Below, in pieces: positions 24,231 to 33,348 of a DNA stretch of 64,000 bases (its first letter is position 1; each line of letters opens with the position of its first letter). Position numbers and translations under genes: made by a program. The notes beneath the pieces were generated by a model. It was not told where the DNA came from, made no database searches, and saw only the letters and a list, made by a program, of their open reading frames with translations. The DNA is from Acidovorax sp. A1169 (lineage in GTDB: Bacteria > Pseudomonadota > Gammaproteobacteria > Burkholderiales > Burkholderiaceae_C). Location: contig NZ_JAUZDX010000001.1 of assembly GCF_030704685.1 (NCBI RefSeq), positions 620,001 to 684,000 on the forward strand, in the 5' to 3' direction.

Positions 24231-24256
24231 GATTATTCCTCTGGCGGGAGATGGTC

Positions 24257-24532
24257 ATGACGCTCAACGAGCTCCAGCGCATCAAGCAGTGGCATGTGGA
24301 CCACAGGGTGGAGCATCCGCTGGAATACCACCTGTGGGATCTGGTGCTCACGCTCTGGGTCATGGGCTGGGTGGGCTGGCTGCCCGCTTGTGCGTTTGGG
24401 GAAGCCTGGGCTGCGCCCCTGTGTTTTGCCGGAACCCTGTTGCCCAGCCTGTATGTGGCCTGGCGCACCCGTGCGCACCGCCTGCACCAATTGCGATGCG
24501 ACTGGTTGGGCAAGCAAATCGGTCCCTCCTGA
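24257..24532 (+). CDS. Small two-span membrane protein, hypothetical
   Basis: This encodes 91 residues. ATG 24257 is preferred to ATG 24251 because the ribosome site GGGAG ends at 24250, giving normal spacing. A polar start (LNELQRIKQWHVDHRVEHPLEYHLWDL) is followed by two hydrophobic segments (LVLTLWVMGWVGWLPACAF and LCFAGTLLPSLYVAW) and a basic tail. The layout suggests an inner-membrane protein; no function is recognised. It has its own good promoter and is convergent with queF; the gap holds an inverted repeat at 24557-24578 without a T run. Confidence 0.65.
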   Translation: MTLNELQRIKQWHVDHRVEHPLEYHLWDLVLTLWVMGWVGWLPACAFGEAWAAPLCFAGTLLPSLYVAWRTRAHRLHQLRCDWLGKQIGPS

Positions 24533-24587
24533 ATCCCCCAGGCCTTGGAACCTGTTCACGATCCCCTGCGAGATCGTGGGCTGATTC

Positions 24588-25439
24588 TCACTGCCGTGCC
24601 GTGCGCACGTTGCCCGGCAGGGCCTGCGGGTGGCTGGTGCGCAGCGGGTTGATGTCCAGACCGCCGCGGCGCGTATAGCGTGCGTAGACCGTGAGCTTGA
24701 GCGGCTTGCAGCGCGTCCACAGGTCCATGAAGATGCGCTCCACGCACTGCTCGTGGAACTCGTTGTGGTTGCGAAAGCTCACCAGGTACTGCAGCAGGCC
24801 TTCCTGGTCGATGGGTGCGCCGGTGTAGCGGATCTGCACGCTGCCCCAGTCGGGCTGGCCGGTCACCAGGCAGTTGCTCTTGAGCAGGTTGCTGGTGAGC
24901 ACTTCGGTGACGGCGGGTTCGTCGTGCGCGGCATGTAGCAGCTCGGGTGCGGGCTGGTACTGCGTGCACTCCACGTCCAGGCGATCCAGGCTCAGGCCGT
25001 CGAGCTCGTGCACGGGTTCCTGGTCAAACAGTTCTGGCAGCAGCAGCCGCACGCCCACGGTGGCCGGGTGTTCGGCACCGCGCCACACGGCTTCGCTCAC
25101 GTCGGCACGGATGCGCGCCTGCACCTCGGAGACATCGGCAAAGCGCGTGTTGTTGAAGCTGTTCAGGTAGAGCTTGAACGACTTGCTCTCGACGATGTTC
25201 GGCGTCTCGCACGGAATGGTGATGTGCGCCAGCGCCACCTGCGGCTTGCCGCGCTGGTTGAGCCAGGACAGCTCGAACGCCGTCCACAGGTCGGCACCGA
25301 AAAAAGGCGGGGCGGCGGTGATGCCGATCTCGGCGCGCTTGCCCGCGCGCGCAATCGGAAACAGCAGCGAGGCATCGTACTGGTCCACATAGGCCGAGGC
25401 CTTGCCCAACTGGGATTGTTCGGGGGTGTTGTCGTTCAT
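24588..25439 (-). CDS. queF: NADPH-dependent 7-cyano-7-deazaguanine reductase, two-domain QueF
   Basis: The protein has 283 residues, the length of the E. coli type. The ESKS NADPH motif is at 84-87; catalytic Cys190 lies in [12 protein letters not shown] with Asp197; the [11 protein letters not shown] block follows with Glu230. The enzyme reduces preQ0 to preQ1 in queuosine tRNA modification. No preQ1 riboswitch is visible in the 60-bp gap before it, and the rest of the queuosine genes are not in this window. Confidence 0.95.
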   Translation of the reverse strand: MNDNTPEQSQLGKASAYVDQYDASLLFPIARAGKRAEIGITAAPPFFGADLWTAFELSWLNQRGKPQVALAHITIPCETPNIVESKSFKLYLNSFNNTRFADVSEVQARIRADVSEAVWRGAEHPATVGVRLLLPELFDQEPVHELDGLSLDRLDVECTQYQPAPELLHAAHDEPAVTEVLTSNLLKSNCLVTGQPDWGSVQIRYTGAPIDQEGLLQYLVSFRNHNEFHEQCVERIFMDLWTRCKPLKLTVYARYTRRGGLDINPLRTSHPQALPGNVRTARQ

Positions 25440-25499
25440 GGAGGGATCCCTTGGTTGCGAGCCTGCGGCGGGCCCGCAGGACTGGCGGCAGGCCTTTGG

Positions 25500-26399
25500 T
25501 TACTTGAATTCGCGTTCGCGCAGCCACTTGGTGGCAATCCACTTCTCGCCGGCGATCACGGGCGCGCCGCCGTGCAGGGTGCGGGTGGAGGGCGCTGCGC
25601 GCTCGTAGCTGAAGAACACGGCATTGCCGCGCTGCGGACCGACTTCGACATGCACGTCGGGGAAGGTGGTGCCGCCGCCTTTTTCGGGCGTGTTGAGGTA
25701 CATCACCAGGGTGCCCACGCGCTGGCCGCCGCGCTTGAGGATGGTTGCCGTACCGGGCTCGCCCGGGTCGAAGTAGTCGTAGTGCGGCTTGTACTCGGCG
25801 CCGGGGCGGTAGTGCAGCACCTGCAGGCCCTCGCCATTCTCGATCGGCCAGTCCAGCAGGCGGGCGATGCGCTCCTCGATGCGCTGCACCACGGGATTTT
25901 CGCCGCGCTGGAAGAACATGCCGTCGCTGGTGCGGTCGTCGTTGACTTCCTCGCCGCCGGTCTTGGTGGCCACCGTGAGCGAGCGCGCCATGCGCGGCTC
26001 GGCAGCGGCGATCAGGGCATCGCATTCCTCGGGGGAGAGCAGGTTGCCGAAGACCACGATGCGCGGCTTGGCCATGGCCAGCAGAATGCTCACCATGCGG
26101 CCGCCGGCATCGATCTGGGCGGGCGATTCACCCATCAGGGGCTCGGGCACCTTCACGGCGGACGGCTGGCCTTGCTGCTCGGCCAGCGCGTTGAGGTGGT
26201 CCTGCAGCGTGATTTCCAGCGCTTCGGCGGCTGTGTCCTCGTTCCAGCCGGCATCGCGCATGGACTGCAGCACCACGGGGGCGGCAAAGCCGGCCTCGGC
26301 CTGCTCGATGATCCAGCGGCGCAGCTCGGGCGTGATGGCCTGGCGTGCCGCTGAGGCGGTGGTTGCGGTGGATGGCGACTGTTCGGAAGACGATGCCAT
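25500..26399 (-). CDS. 2-oxoglutarate/Fe(II) prolyl-4-hydroxylase-like oxygenase with N-terminal helical domain
   Basis: This encodes 299 residues from the start at 26399 (MASSSEQ). The C-terminal dioxygenase domain (about 105-298) binds iron through His206, Asp208 (KPHYDYF) and His276 (RTLHGG); Lys286 should hold 2-oxoglutarate. The N-terminal 20-75 segment (RRWIIEQAEAGFAAPVVLQSMRDAGWNEDTAAEAL) looks like a UBA-type three-helix bundle, not needed for catalysis. Substrates of bacterial members are mostly unknown; protein prolines are possible. Confidence 0.83.
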   Translation of the reverse strand: MASSSEQSPSTATTASAARQAITPELRRWIIEQAEAGFAAPVVLQSMRDAGWNEDTAAEALEITLQDHLNALAEQQGQPSAVKVPEPLMGESPAQIDAGGRMVSILLAMAKPRIVVFGNLLSPEECDALIAAAEPRMARSLTVATKTGGEEVNDDRTSDGMFFQRGENPVVQRIEERIARLLDWPIENGEGLQVLHYRPGAEYKPHYDYFDPGEPGTATILKRGGQRVGTLVMYLNTPEKGGGTTFPDVHVEVGPQRGNAVFFSYERAAPSTRTLHGGAPVIAGEKWIATKWLREREFK

Positions 26400-26407
26400 G
26401 GCAGATC

Positions 26408-27187
26408 TCACTCGTTGGTCTTGCGCCGGAACACCAGGCGCTCGGATTCTGAGGCGGCGGGAGCAAAAGTGTAGCCCTCCAGGTCAAAGCCCTGGAGGGC
26501 GTGCGGGGTCGCCAGCCGGTGGGTGACCGCGTAGCGCGCCATCAGCCCGCGTGCCCGCTTGGCGTGGAAGCTGATGATCTTGTAGGTGCCACCCTTCCAG
26601 TCCTCGAACACGCATTCGACCACGCGCGCCTTGAGGGCCTTGGTGTCCACCACCTTGAAATACTCCTGCGAGGCGAGGTTCACCACCACCGGCGTGGTGT
26701 CGGCCCGCAAGCGCTTGTTCAGGTGCTCCGCGATGCGGCTGCCCCAGAACTGGTAGAGGTTGCTGCCGGCATCGGTGGCCAGGCGCGTACCCATTTCCAG
26801 GCGGTAGGGCTGCATCCGGTCCAGCGGGCGCAGCATGCCGTACAGGCCGCTCAGGATGCACACATGGTCCTGCGCCCATTGCAGGTCTTCGGGTTCCAGC
26901 GTGCGGGCGGCCAGGCCTTCGTAGACATCGCCGTTGAAGGCCAGCAGGGCCTGGCGCGAGTTGGCGGCGGTGAAGCGCGGCCTGAAGGTCTGGTAGCGCG
27001 CCACATTCAGGGCCGCGAGCGGGTCGCTCAGCGACATCAGGGAGGCGATGTCCTGGTGCGACTTCTCGCGCAGCACCTTGATCAGGGCCGTGGATTGGGG
27101 CACGAACTGCGGCAGCGTGTGCGGCAGGTCCGGCGGCAGCGGGGTTTCATAGTCCAGCGATTTGGCGGGAGACAGCAGGAACAACAT
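26408..27187 (-). CDS. yaaA: Peroxide-stress protein YaaA (DUF328/UPF0246)
   Basis: The protein has 259 residues. The start MLFLLSPAKSLDYETPLP, then ARYQTFRP, GDVYEGLAA, LSGLYGMLRPLD, and the late block EYFKVVD..KIISFHAKRARG match the YaaA family throughout. In E. coli it lowers free iron during peroxide stress and has DNA-binding features. It lies 8 bp from the oxygenase gene on the same strand, so the two probably share a transcript. The longer upstream frame has no plausible start. Confidence 0.93.
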   Translation of the reverse strand: MLFLLSPAKSLDYETPLPPDLPHTLPQFVPQSTALIKVLREKSHQDIASLMSLSDPLAALNVARYQTFRPRFTAANSRQALLAFNGDVYEGLAARTLEPEDLQWAQDHVCILSGLYGMLRPLDRMQPYRLEMGTRLATDAGSNLYQFWGSRIAEHLNKRLRADTTPVVVNLASQEYFKVVDTKALKARVVECVFEDWKGGTYKIISFHAKRARGLMARYAVTHRLATPHALQGFDLEGYTFAPAASESERLVFRRKTNE

Positions 27188-27293
27188 GGAGGCGTGGTGG
27201 TTCGTCGAGGTCGAACAGAAGAAAAGTGAGACACCGAGGTCGTGGCCGCAAGGATACCGGCATCGGCCGTGCGCCAGTGCAAAGGCGGGGCCC

Positions 27294-27330
27294 AAAAAGC
27301 AAGAAGGCGGCCGAGGCCGCCTTCTTGCTT
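27294..27330 (-). terminator. Intrinsic terminator of rne
   Basis: AAGCAAGAAGGCGGCC (27297-27312) and its exact complement (27315-27330) form a 16-bp stem with only GA between the arms. Reading on the minus strand the stem ends in CTTTTTGG. It lies just after the rne stop at 27341. Confidence 0.8.
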
Positions 27331-27340
27331 GCTCACCGCA

Positions 27341-30300
27341 TCAAGCCGCTGGAGGCTGCTCGAACGGGAGTTTCATTGCCGAGAGGTCGCGGCGGGTTTC
27401 CACCAGCACCAGCGGGCCCTCATCGGCCACCACCACCTGCGGACGCTCGCGCGGCACATGGATGGGCTTGGGTTCCGCCGCGATTGCGGCCTGCACGGCA
27501 GCGATCTTTGCGGCATCGGAGTTCACCCACTGCAGGCCCGACGATTCGGCGACCTGCTGCAGCGCATCCAGCGGCAGCGTGAACGCCTGCACACGGGGTA
27601 GACCCGCTGCGGGGGCCGGCGCTGCCGCGGGGGCGGCGGCTGCAGGCGCAGGGGTCGCTACAGGTGCTGCCACAGGTGCTGCCACAGGTGCTGCTACAGG
27701 GACGGGGGCCTGTACCACCGGAGCAGGGGCTGCCACGACCGGTGCAGCAGCAGGAGCCGGGGCCGGTGCGACGGGAGCGACGGCCACAGGGGCCGGGGCG
27801 CTCTCTTGCACTGGAGCCGCGACAGGTGCCGCCACGGGCGCTGCGGCTTCGGTGGCTGCAGCAGGGGCTGCTGCGCTGAAGTAGCTGCGGCGTGGTGGCT
27901 CGTCCTGGGGCTCGGCCGTTGCTGCGGCCGGGACATTCGAGGTATCGAAGTCCAGCAGGGGGGCTGCCGGTGCTGCGGCAGCTTCGGCGCCATCGCGTGG
28001 ACCGCGCTCACCGCGTTCACGGCGGTCACGGCCATAGCGGTCGCGCGAGCGGCGCTCACGGCGCTGCTCTTCAGTGCCTGCGGCTGCGGACTCGTTGCCC
28101 GTCAGGTCCAGATCGGGCAGCAGCGCCAGCGGCGAGGTGTCGGCAAAGTCGCCTGCCGGTGCAGCGGCTTCCGTGCCCTCGGCGTTGCGGGGCGCACGCT
28201 CGCCACGTTCGCGGCGGCCGGAGCCGTCGCCGCGCTCGCGGCGGGGGCCGCGCTCGCCACGGTCATTGCGTGGTGCCTGGCCGGCGGTGGCGTCGGCGCC
28301 ACTGCCGATCGGGTCTTCCACCTGGGCACCGGCGACTGCCGCTGCCTGCTCCCCATTCAGGGCGGCGCCGTTGGCCTGGTTGCGGCCTTCGCCGTCGTTG
28401 CGGCCACCACGACCGTTGCGGCCGCCGCGTCCTTCACGTCCCTCGCGGCCTTCACCCTCGGGGCGGCGCTCGCCGCCTTCGCGCGGTGGGCGGCTTCCCT
28501 GGACTTCGGCATCGCGGGGTGCACGGCCTTCGGCCGGGCGTTCGCCACGGCGGCCACGTCCTTCTGCGGCGCCATCGCGGTTGCCGCCTTCACGGCCGCC
28601 ACCTTCGCGCTGGCCGTCGCTGCGGCCGGGCGCGTCGCGGTTGCTGCGGCGTCCGCCACGGCCTTCGCCGCGGCCATCACGGCGGGGTTCGCGGGCGGTG
28701 GTTTCCGCTGCGGGTGCGGCTGCTGGTGCAGGGGCCGCTACCGGTGCAGGTGCTGCCGCCGGTGCGCCACCGAAGCCGAACAAGCCCTTGATGAAGGCAA
28801 GAATCCCTTGCTCCTGGGGGGCGGCAGGCGCTGCCGCAGCGGGTGCCGGTGCGGGCGTGGGCGCCGCAGCTGGCGTGGCCGCAGGGCGCTGGCCCTGGCC
28901 GGCGCGCGGTGGGCGGGCCGCGCCTTCGGGGCGGGGCTCGACCTGCGGTGCCGGTGCGTCGGGCAGCACGCCCTTGATCACCGGGGTCTGCTTGTTGGTG
29001 GGCTCTTGCGAGCGGCGCGTCACGGCCGTGGGGTCTTCCACTTCTTCGGCGAGCTTGTAGCTGGCTTCGATGTGGTCCAGGCGCGGGTCGTCGTGCTTCA
29101 GGCGTTCCAGGCGGTAGTTGGGGGTTTCCAGCGTCTTGTTGGGAACCATCAGCACAGCCACGCGCTGCTTGAGCTCGATCTTGGCGATTTCGGTGCGCTT
29201 TTCGTTCAGCAGGAACGAGGCCACTTCCACCGGCACCTGGCAGTGCACGGCGGCCGTGTTGTCCTTCATCGACTCTTCCTGGATGATGCGCAGGATCTGC
29301 AGCGCCGAGGACTCGGTGTCGCGGATATGGCCCGAGCCGCCGCAGCGTGGGCAGGGGATGGACGAGCCTTCGGACAGCGCGGGTTTCAAGCGCTGGCGGC
29401 TCATTTCCATGAGGCCGAACTTGCTGATGGTGCCGAACTGCACGCGGGCGCGGTCCTGGCGCAGCGCGTCGCGCAGGCGGTTTTCCACTTCGCGGCGGTT
29501 CTTGCTCTCCTCCATGTCGATGAAGTCGATCACGATCAGGCCGCCCAGGTCGCGCAGGCGCATCTGGCGGGCCACTTCGTCGGCGGCTTCCAGGTTGGTG
29601 CGGGTGGCGGTTTCCTCGATGTCGCCGCCCTTGATGGCGCGGGCCGAGTTCACGTCCACGCTGACCAGCGCTTCGGTGTGGTCGATCACGATGGCGCCGC
29701 CCGAGGGCAGTTGCACGGTGCGGGCGTAGGCCGATTCGATCTGGTGCTCGATCTGGAAGCGGCTGAACAGGGCGGCGTCGTCGCGGTAGCGCTTTACGCG
29801 GGCGGCATGCTCGGGCATGACGTGTGCCATGAACTGCTGCGCCTGTTCGTAGATGTCGTCGGTATCGATGAGGATGTCACCGATATCGTTGTTGAAATAG
29901 TCGCGGATCGCGCGGATGACGAGGCTCGATTCCTGGTAGATCAGGAAGGCGCCCTTGCCACCCTTGGCAGCGCCGTCGATGGCGTTCCACAGCTTGAGCA
30001 GGTAGTTCAGATCCCACTGCAGCTCGGGCGCGGTGCGGCCGATGCCGGCGGTGCGCGCGATGATGGACATGCCATTGGGGTACTCCAGCTGGTCCATCGC
30101 CTCCTTGAGCTCGGCGCGGTCCTCGCCCTCGATGCGGCGCGATACGCCACCGCCGCGGGGGTTGTTGGGCATCAGCACCACGTAGCGGCCGGCCAGCGAG
30201 ACGAAGGTGGTCAGGGCCGCGCCCTTGTTGCCGCGCTCTTCCTTCTCGACCTGGACCAGCAGTTCCTGGCCTTCGCGGATCACTTCATTGATGCGCGCCT

Positions 30301-30556
30301 GGCTGGGCGAGACGCCCGGGGCGAAGTAGCTGCGCGAGATTTCCTTGAACGGCAGGAAGCCGTGGCGGTCTTCGCCGTAGTCGACGAAGCAGGCTTCCAG
30401 CGAGGGCTCGACGCGTGTGACGACGGCTTTGTAGATGTTGCCCTTGCGCTGTTCGCGCCCTTCGATCTCGATCTCGTAGTCGAGGAGCTTTTGTCCGTCG
30501 ACGATGGCCAGGCGCCGCTCTTCGGGCTGTGTGGCATTGATGAGCATCCGCTTCAT
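27341..30556 (-). CDS. rne: Ribonuclease E
   Basis: This encodes 1071 residues, the full RNase E length. The N-terminal catalytic half has an S1 domain (about 36-120), a 5'-sensor region, catalytic Asp301 and Asp344 ([13 protein letters not shown] and [12 protein letters not shown]) and the zinc-link CPRC (Cys402, Cys405). The C-terminal half from about 520 is low complexity: Arg/Gly/Glu-rich RNA-binding segments, then an Ala/Pro/Val-rich region. It should be the degradosome scaffold. It is divergent from rluC as in E. coli and has a long leader. Confidence 0.96.
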   Translation of the reverse strand: MKRMLINATQPEERRLAIVDGQKLLDYEIEIEGREQRKGNIYKAVVTRVEPSLEACFVDYGEDRHGFLPFKEISRSYFAPGVSPSQARINEVIREGQELLVQVEKEERGNKGAALTTFVSLAGRYVVLMPNNPRGGGVSRRIEGEDRAELKEAMDQLEYPNGMSIIARTAGIGRTAPELQWDLNYLLKLWNAIDGAAKGGKGAFLIYQESSLVIRAIRDYFNNDIGDILIDTDDIYEQAQQFMAHVMPEHAARVKRYRDDAALFSRFQIEHQIESAYARTVQLPSGGAIVIDHTEALVSVDVNSARAIKGGDIEETATRTNLEAADEVARQMRLRDLGGLIVIDFIDMEESKNRREVENRLRDALRQDRARVQFGTISKFGLMEMSRQRLKPALSEGSSIPCPRCGGSGHIRDTESSALQILRIIQEESMKDNTAAVHCQVPVEVASFLLNEKRTEIAKIELKQRVAVLMVPNKTLETPNYRLERLKHDDPRLDHIEASYKLAEEVEDPTAVTRRSQEPTNKQTPVIKGVLPDAPAPQVEPRPEGAARPPRAGQGQRPAATPAAAPTPAPAPAAAAPAAPQEQGILAFIKGLFGFGGAPAAAPAPVAAPAPAAAPAAETTAREPRRDGRGEGRGGRRSNRDAPGRSDGQREGGGREGGNRDGAAEGRGRRGERPAEGRAPRDAEVQGSRPPREGGERRPEGEGREGREGRGGRNGRGGRNDGEGRNQANGAALNGEQAAAVAGAQVEDPIGSGADATAGQAPRNDRGERGPRRERGDGSGRRERGERAPRNAEGTEAAAPAGDFADTSPLALLPDLDLTGNESAAAGTEEQRRERRSRDRYGRDRRERGERGPRDGAEAAAAPAAPLLDFDTSNVPAAATAEPQDEPPRRSYFSAAAPAAATEAAAPVAAPVAAPVQESAPAPVAVAPVAPAPAPAAAPVVAAPAPVVQAPVPVAAPVAAPVAAPVATPAPAAAAPAAAPAPAAGLPRVQAFTLPLDALQQVAESSGLQWVNSDAAKIAAVQAAIAAEPKPIHVPRERPQVVVADEGPLVLVETRRDLSAMKLPFEQPPAA
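27661..27696 (-). repeat. Three 12-bp tandem repeats in the rne C-terminal coding region
   Basis: CAGGTGCTGCCA occurs twice exactly and once with one change, at a 12-bp period. On the coding strand it reads as Val-Ala-Ala-Pro units in the Ala/Pro-rich tail. Such units can change copy number by slippage without breaking the frame. Confidence 0.75.
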
Positions 30557-31141
30557 GATGCGTTTCCTTCTTGTGTTTCGCGGAGGGCAGCGGCGCAGCC
30601 AACAGGGCTCTCGCGGGCTGCCACCCGCAGTTCCAAAACAATGAACAAGCTCTACAGGAGCTGTGAATGCCTGGACTGACGCATCGAAACGAAGGGAATT
30701 GCCGGGGATGCCGAAAGCCTGCCGCGCGTTAGCGCGGCAGCGAAAGGCAGGGGCGCATGGAAGGGGGCGAGTGGGAGAGGCGCAGTTTTGCCACGAACAA
30801 GGTGGCTGGTTGCGCTGGCCGGACGGATGTTGCAGGCAATTGCGCGCGCATGGCCAGGGGCATGCGCCACCGCCACAAGGTCACAATCCAAGCCATCAAC
30901 AACCACATGCTCGCTTCGATCCGCTGACAGACCCTGCCCTGGTGGGGCGCATCTGCCAGCTTGGGGGATTCCGTATCAGTGTTTCAATCTGTCAGCCCGC
31001 CGGCTGGCGCCCAGGCCATTGCAGGCATCTGGCCTGCAATCTGCGTGGGCGACACCCGCTGGCATCGACCTGCCTGCGCCCGTGTTGTGATCGCGTGGAC
31101 TAAACTCCAGACAAATCAACCACTTACACAGCAACGCGCAG
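30557..31141 (-). promoter_or_regulatory. Long structured 5' leader of rne, 585-bp intergenic region
   Basis: No gene is supported here. On the rne side there is a perfect 9-bp stem with a four-base loop at 30719-30740 (CTGCCGCGC / GCGCGGCAG). Near the rluC side another perfect 9-bp stem lies at 31018-31040 (ATTGCAGGC / GCCTGCAAT, loop ATCTG). In E. coli the rne leader is long and its stem-loops let RNase E tune its own mRNA; the same arrangement is inferred here. Confidence 0.5.
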
Positions 31142-32152
31142 GTGAAACACATTATAGGGGGCAAACCGCCGTCCGGCCCCGCCCCGGCTTCCAACCCGCC
31201 CGCCGCCCGGCTCGTCGAGGTCGATGAGGACTCTGCAGGCCAGCGCCTCGATAACTTTTTGATACGCCACCTCAAGGGCGTACCCAAGACGCATGTCTAC
31301 CGCATCATCCGCAGCGGCGAGGTGCGCATCAACAAGGGCCGCGCCAGCGCCGATACCCGCGTGGAGGCGGGCGATCTGGTGCGCCTGCCGCCCGTGCGCA
31401 TCTCCGAGAAGGTGGCCGAGAAGGCCGAGCGGCCTGCGCCCGCGCGCGAATTCCCCGTCCTGCTCGAAGATGAGCACGTGATCGCAATCGACAAGCCCGC
31501 AGGTGTGGCCGTGCATGGCGGAAGCGGGGTGAGCTTTGGCGTGATCGAGCAGTTGCGCCAGGCGCGACCCGCCGCGAAGTTCCTGGAGCTGGTGCACCGG
31601 CTGGACCGGGACACCTCGGGCATTTTGCTGGTGGCCAAGAAGCGCTCGGCGCTCACCCACCTGCAGGACCAGTTCCGCGAGCGCGAAACCGGCAAGACCT
31701 ACCTGGCGCTGGTCACCGGGGTGTGGACTGCCAGCAACAAGGTCATCGACCTGCCGCTGCACAAGTATTTGCAGGCCGATGGCGAGCGCCGCGTGCGCGT
31801 GACCACGGCCGACGACCCTGACGGCATGCGCTCCATCACCCTGGTCAAGGTGCGCCAGGCCGTGGCGGCGCGCCAGCAGCAGGGCCTGCCGGCCATGACG
31901 CTGCTGGAGGTGACCATCAAGACCGGGCGCACGCACCAGATCCGGGTGCACCTGGCGAGCCAAGGCCATGCCATCGTGGGGGACGACAAGTACGGCGATT
32001 TCGAGTTGAACAAACGCTTGCAGAAGCTGGGCATGCGGCGCATGTTCCTGCACGCGTGGAGGTTACAGTTCAACCACCCGGCCAGTGGTGAGCGCGTGGC
32101 GCTCAACGCCCAACTGCCGCACGAGCTGGCCGATTTCGTTCCCTCTGCCTGA
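31142..32152 (+). CDS. rluC: 23S rRNA pseudouridine synthase RluC
   Basis: The protein has 336 residues with a GTG start; no other start exists before the conserved S4-like domain (AGQRLDNFLIRHLKGVPKTHVYRIIRSGEVRINK, about 32-66). Catalytic Asp155 lies in HRLDRDTSG, and KTGRTHQIRVHLA..GDDKYG is the RluA-family C-terminal motif. E. coli RluC modifies 23S U955, U2504 and U2580. Divergence from rne is the ancestral arrangement. It is followed 12 bp later by a HAD phosphatase. Confidence 0.93.
   Translation: MKHIIGGKPPSGPAPASNPPAARLVEVDEDSAGQRLDNFLIRHLKGVPKTHVYRIIRSGEVRINKGRASADTRVEAGDLVRLPPVRISEKVAEKAERPAPAREFPVLLEDEHVIAIDKPAGVAVHGGSGVSFGVIEQLRQARPAAKFLELVHRLDRDTSGILLVAKKRSALTHLQDQFRERETGKTYLALVTGVWTASNKVIDLPLHKYLQADGERRVRVTTADDPDGMRSITLVKVRQAVAARQQQGLPAMTLLEVTIKTGRTHQIRVHLASQGHAIVGDDKYGDFELNKRLQKLGMRRMFLHAWRLQFNHPASGERVALNAQLPHELADFVPSA
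31151..31156 (-). promoter_or_regulatory. Consensus -10 element of the probable rne promoter
   Basis: On the minus strand TATAAT reads exactly at 31156-31151, inside the first codons of rluC. A start near 31144 gives an rne leader of about 587 nt. No good -35 box is visible at 16-18 bp, so the call rests on the -10 alone. Confidence 0.4.
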
Positions 32153-32164
32153 GTGCCTTGTCCC

Positions 32165-32836
32165 ATGCGTCCCACGTCCCGTCCCCGCCGTTTCGACCTG
32201 ATTGCCTTTGACTGGGATGGCACCCTGTTCGACTCCACGCAGATCATCGTGCGCTGCATCCAGGCGGCCGTGAAGGACGTGGGCGGCACCGTGCCCACGG
32301 ACGAGGCGGCCTCGTACGTGATCGGCATGGCCCTGATGCAGGCGCTGGCCCATGCCGCGCCCGACGTGCCGCCCGAAAAGTACCCTGAGCTGGCCAACCG
32401 CTACCGTTTTCACTATGTGCAACACCAGGACGATCTGAGCCTGTTCGAAGGCGTGCTGCCCATGCTGGCCGACCTGCGCGATGCCGGGCACCTGATCACG
32501 GTGGCCACGGGCAAGAGCCGGCGCGGCCTGGACGATGTGCTGCATTCCAAGGACCTCAAGGGTGTGTTCGATGGTTCGCGCACCGCCGACCAGACGGCCG
32601 GCAAGCCCCACCCGCTGATGCTGCAGGAGCTGATGGCCGAGTTCGACGTGCTGCCCGAGCGCGTGCTCATGATCGGCGACACCACGCACGACCTGCAGAT
32701 GGCGCTCAACGCCGGCTGTGCCAGCGTGGGCGTGAGCTATGGGGCGCACGAGCCCGACGCCTTCCACGTGCTGCAGCCGCTGGCCGTGGCGCATTCGGTG
32801 CGCGAGCTGCACGACTGGCTGCGGGCCAACGGATAG
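32165..32836 (+). CDS. HAD-family hydrolase, phosphoglycolate-phosphatase-like
   Basis: This encodes 223 residues from ATG 32165; an in-frame GTG lies four codons earlier. HAD motifs are DWDGTLFDS (Asp16 nucleophile, Asp18), VATGKS for motif II, Lys in AGKPHP, and MIGDTTHDLQMALNAG for motif IV. The alpha-helical cap sits between motifs I and II, as in Gph-type enzymes. Co-transcription with rluC and the Rieske protein gene is suggested by spacing (12 and 47 bp). The natural phosphate ester is not known. Confidence 0.88.
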   Translation: MRPTSRPRRFDLIAFDWDGTLFDSTQIIVRCIQAAVKDVGGTVPTDEAASYVIGMALMQALAHAAPDVPPEKYPELANRYRFHYVQHQDDLSLFEGVLPMLADLRDAGHLITVATGKSRRGLDDVLHSKDLKGVFDGSRTADQTAGKPHPLMLQELMAEFDVLPERVLMIGDTTHDLQMALNAGCASVGVSYGAHEPDAFHVLQPLAVAHSVRELHDWLRANG

Positions 32837-32883
32837 CCTCTTCATCGGTCACTTTCTTCATTTGCCACAGCCGTTGTCGTCCC

Positions 32884-33261
32884 ATGAGCACTGCCGAGCC
32901 TGCCTCCATTCCCTTGTGCAACAGCGCCGATCTGGTGGATGGCGGGCTGGCAGTGCCCTTTGATGTGAAATACGCGGGCCAGACCTGTCGGGCCTTTGCC
33001 ATCCGCTACCGCGGGGCGCCGCATGCCTACCTCAACCGCTGCACGCATGTGGCCATGGAAATGGACTACCAGCCCGACCGGTTTTTCGACGACTCCGGCA
33101 ACTGGCTGCTGTGCGCCACGCATGGAGCGGCCTACCTGCCCGACACGGGCCAGTGCGCGGGCGGGCCGTGCCGGGGCGGGCTGGTGAAGATAGCCCTGTC
33201 GGAGTCCGATGGTGCAGTGCACTGGCATACTGCATACAACCTCCAGCCCGTCGAGTTTTAG
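32884..33261 (+). CDS. Small Rieske [2Fe-2S] protein
   Basis: The protein has 125 residues. Cluster ligands are Cys53 and His55 (CTH) and Cys77 and His80 (CATH), the C-x-H ... C-x2-H Rieske pattern. No signal peptide or membrane span is seen, so it is a soluble cytoplasmic ferredoxin-type Rieske. The reversed local spacing (MEMDYQPDRFFDDSG between pairs) matches a conserved Burkholderiales family of unknown partner. It lies in the rluC-HAD run. Confidence 0.85.
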   Translation: MSTAEPASIPLCNSADLVDGGLAVPFDVKYAGQTCRAFAIRYRGAPHAYLNRCTHVAMEMDYQPDRFFDDSGNWLLCATHGAAYLPDTGQCAGGPCRGGLVKIALSESDGAVHWHTAYNLQPVEF

Positions 33262-33348
33262 GGGTGTTCCCTGACTCGTCCTGTTTTTGCATATTTGCCT
33301 GTGGCGGCCTGCCCGCCAAGGGCCGCATGGTGTCTCAAAAGGCCTGAA

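Noticed and set aside
24557-24578. CACGATC/GATCGTG inverted repeat between convergent genes as a terminator
   Set aside because: No T run follows on either strand and the stem is short; it is left as an unassigned repeat.
27806-30679. A 957-codon open frame antisense to rne
   Set aside because: It mirrors the RNase E coding sequence in a GC-rich genome and its translation is low-complexity His/Ala/Gly with no family features.
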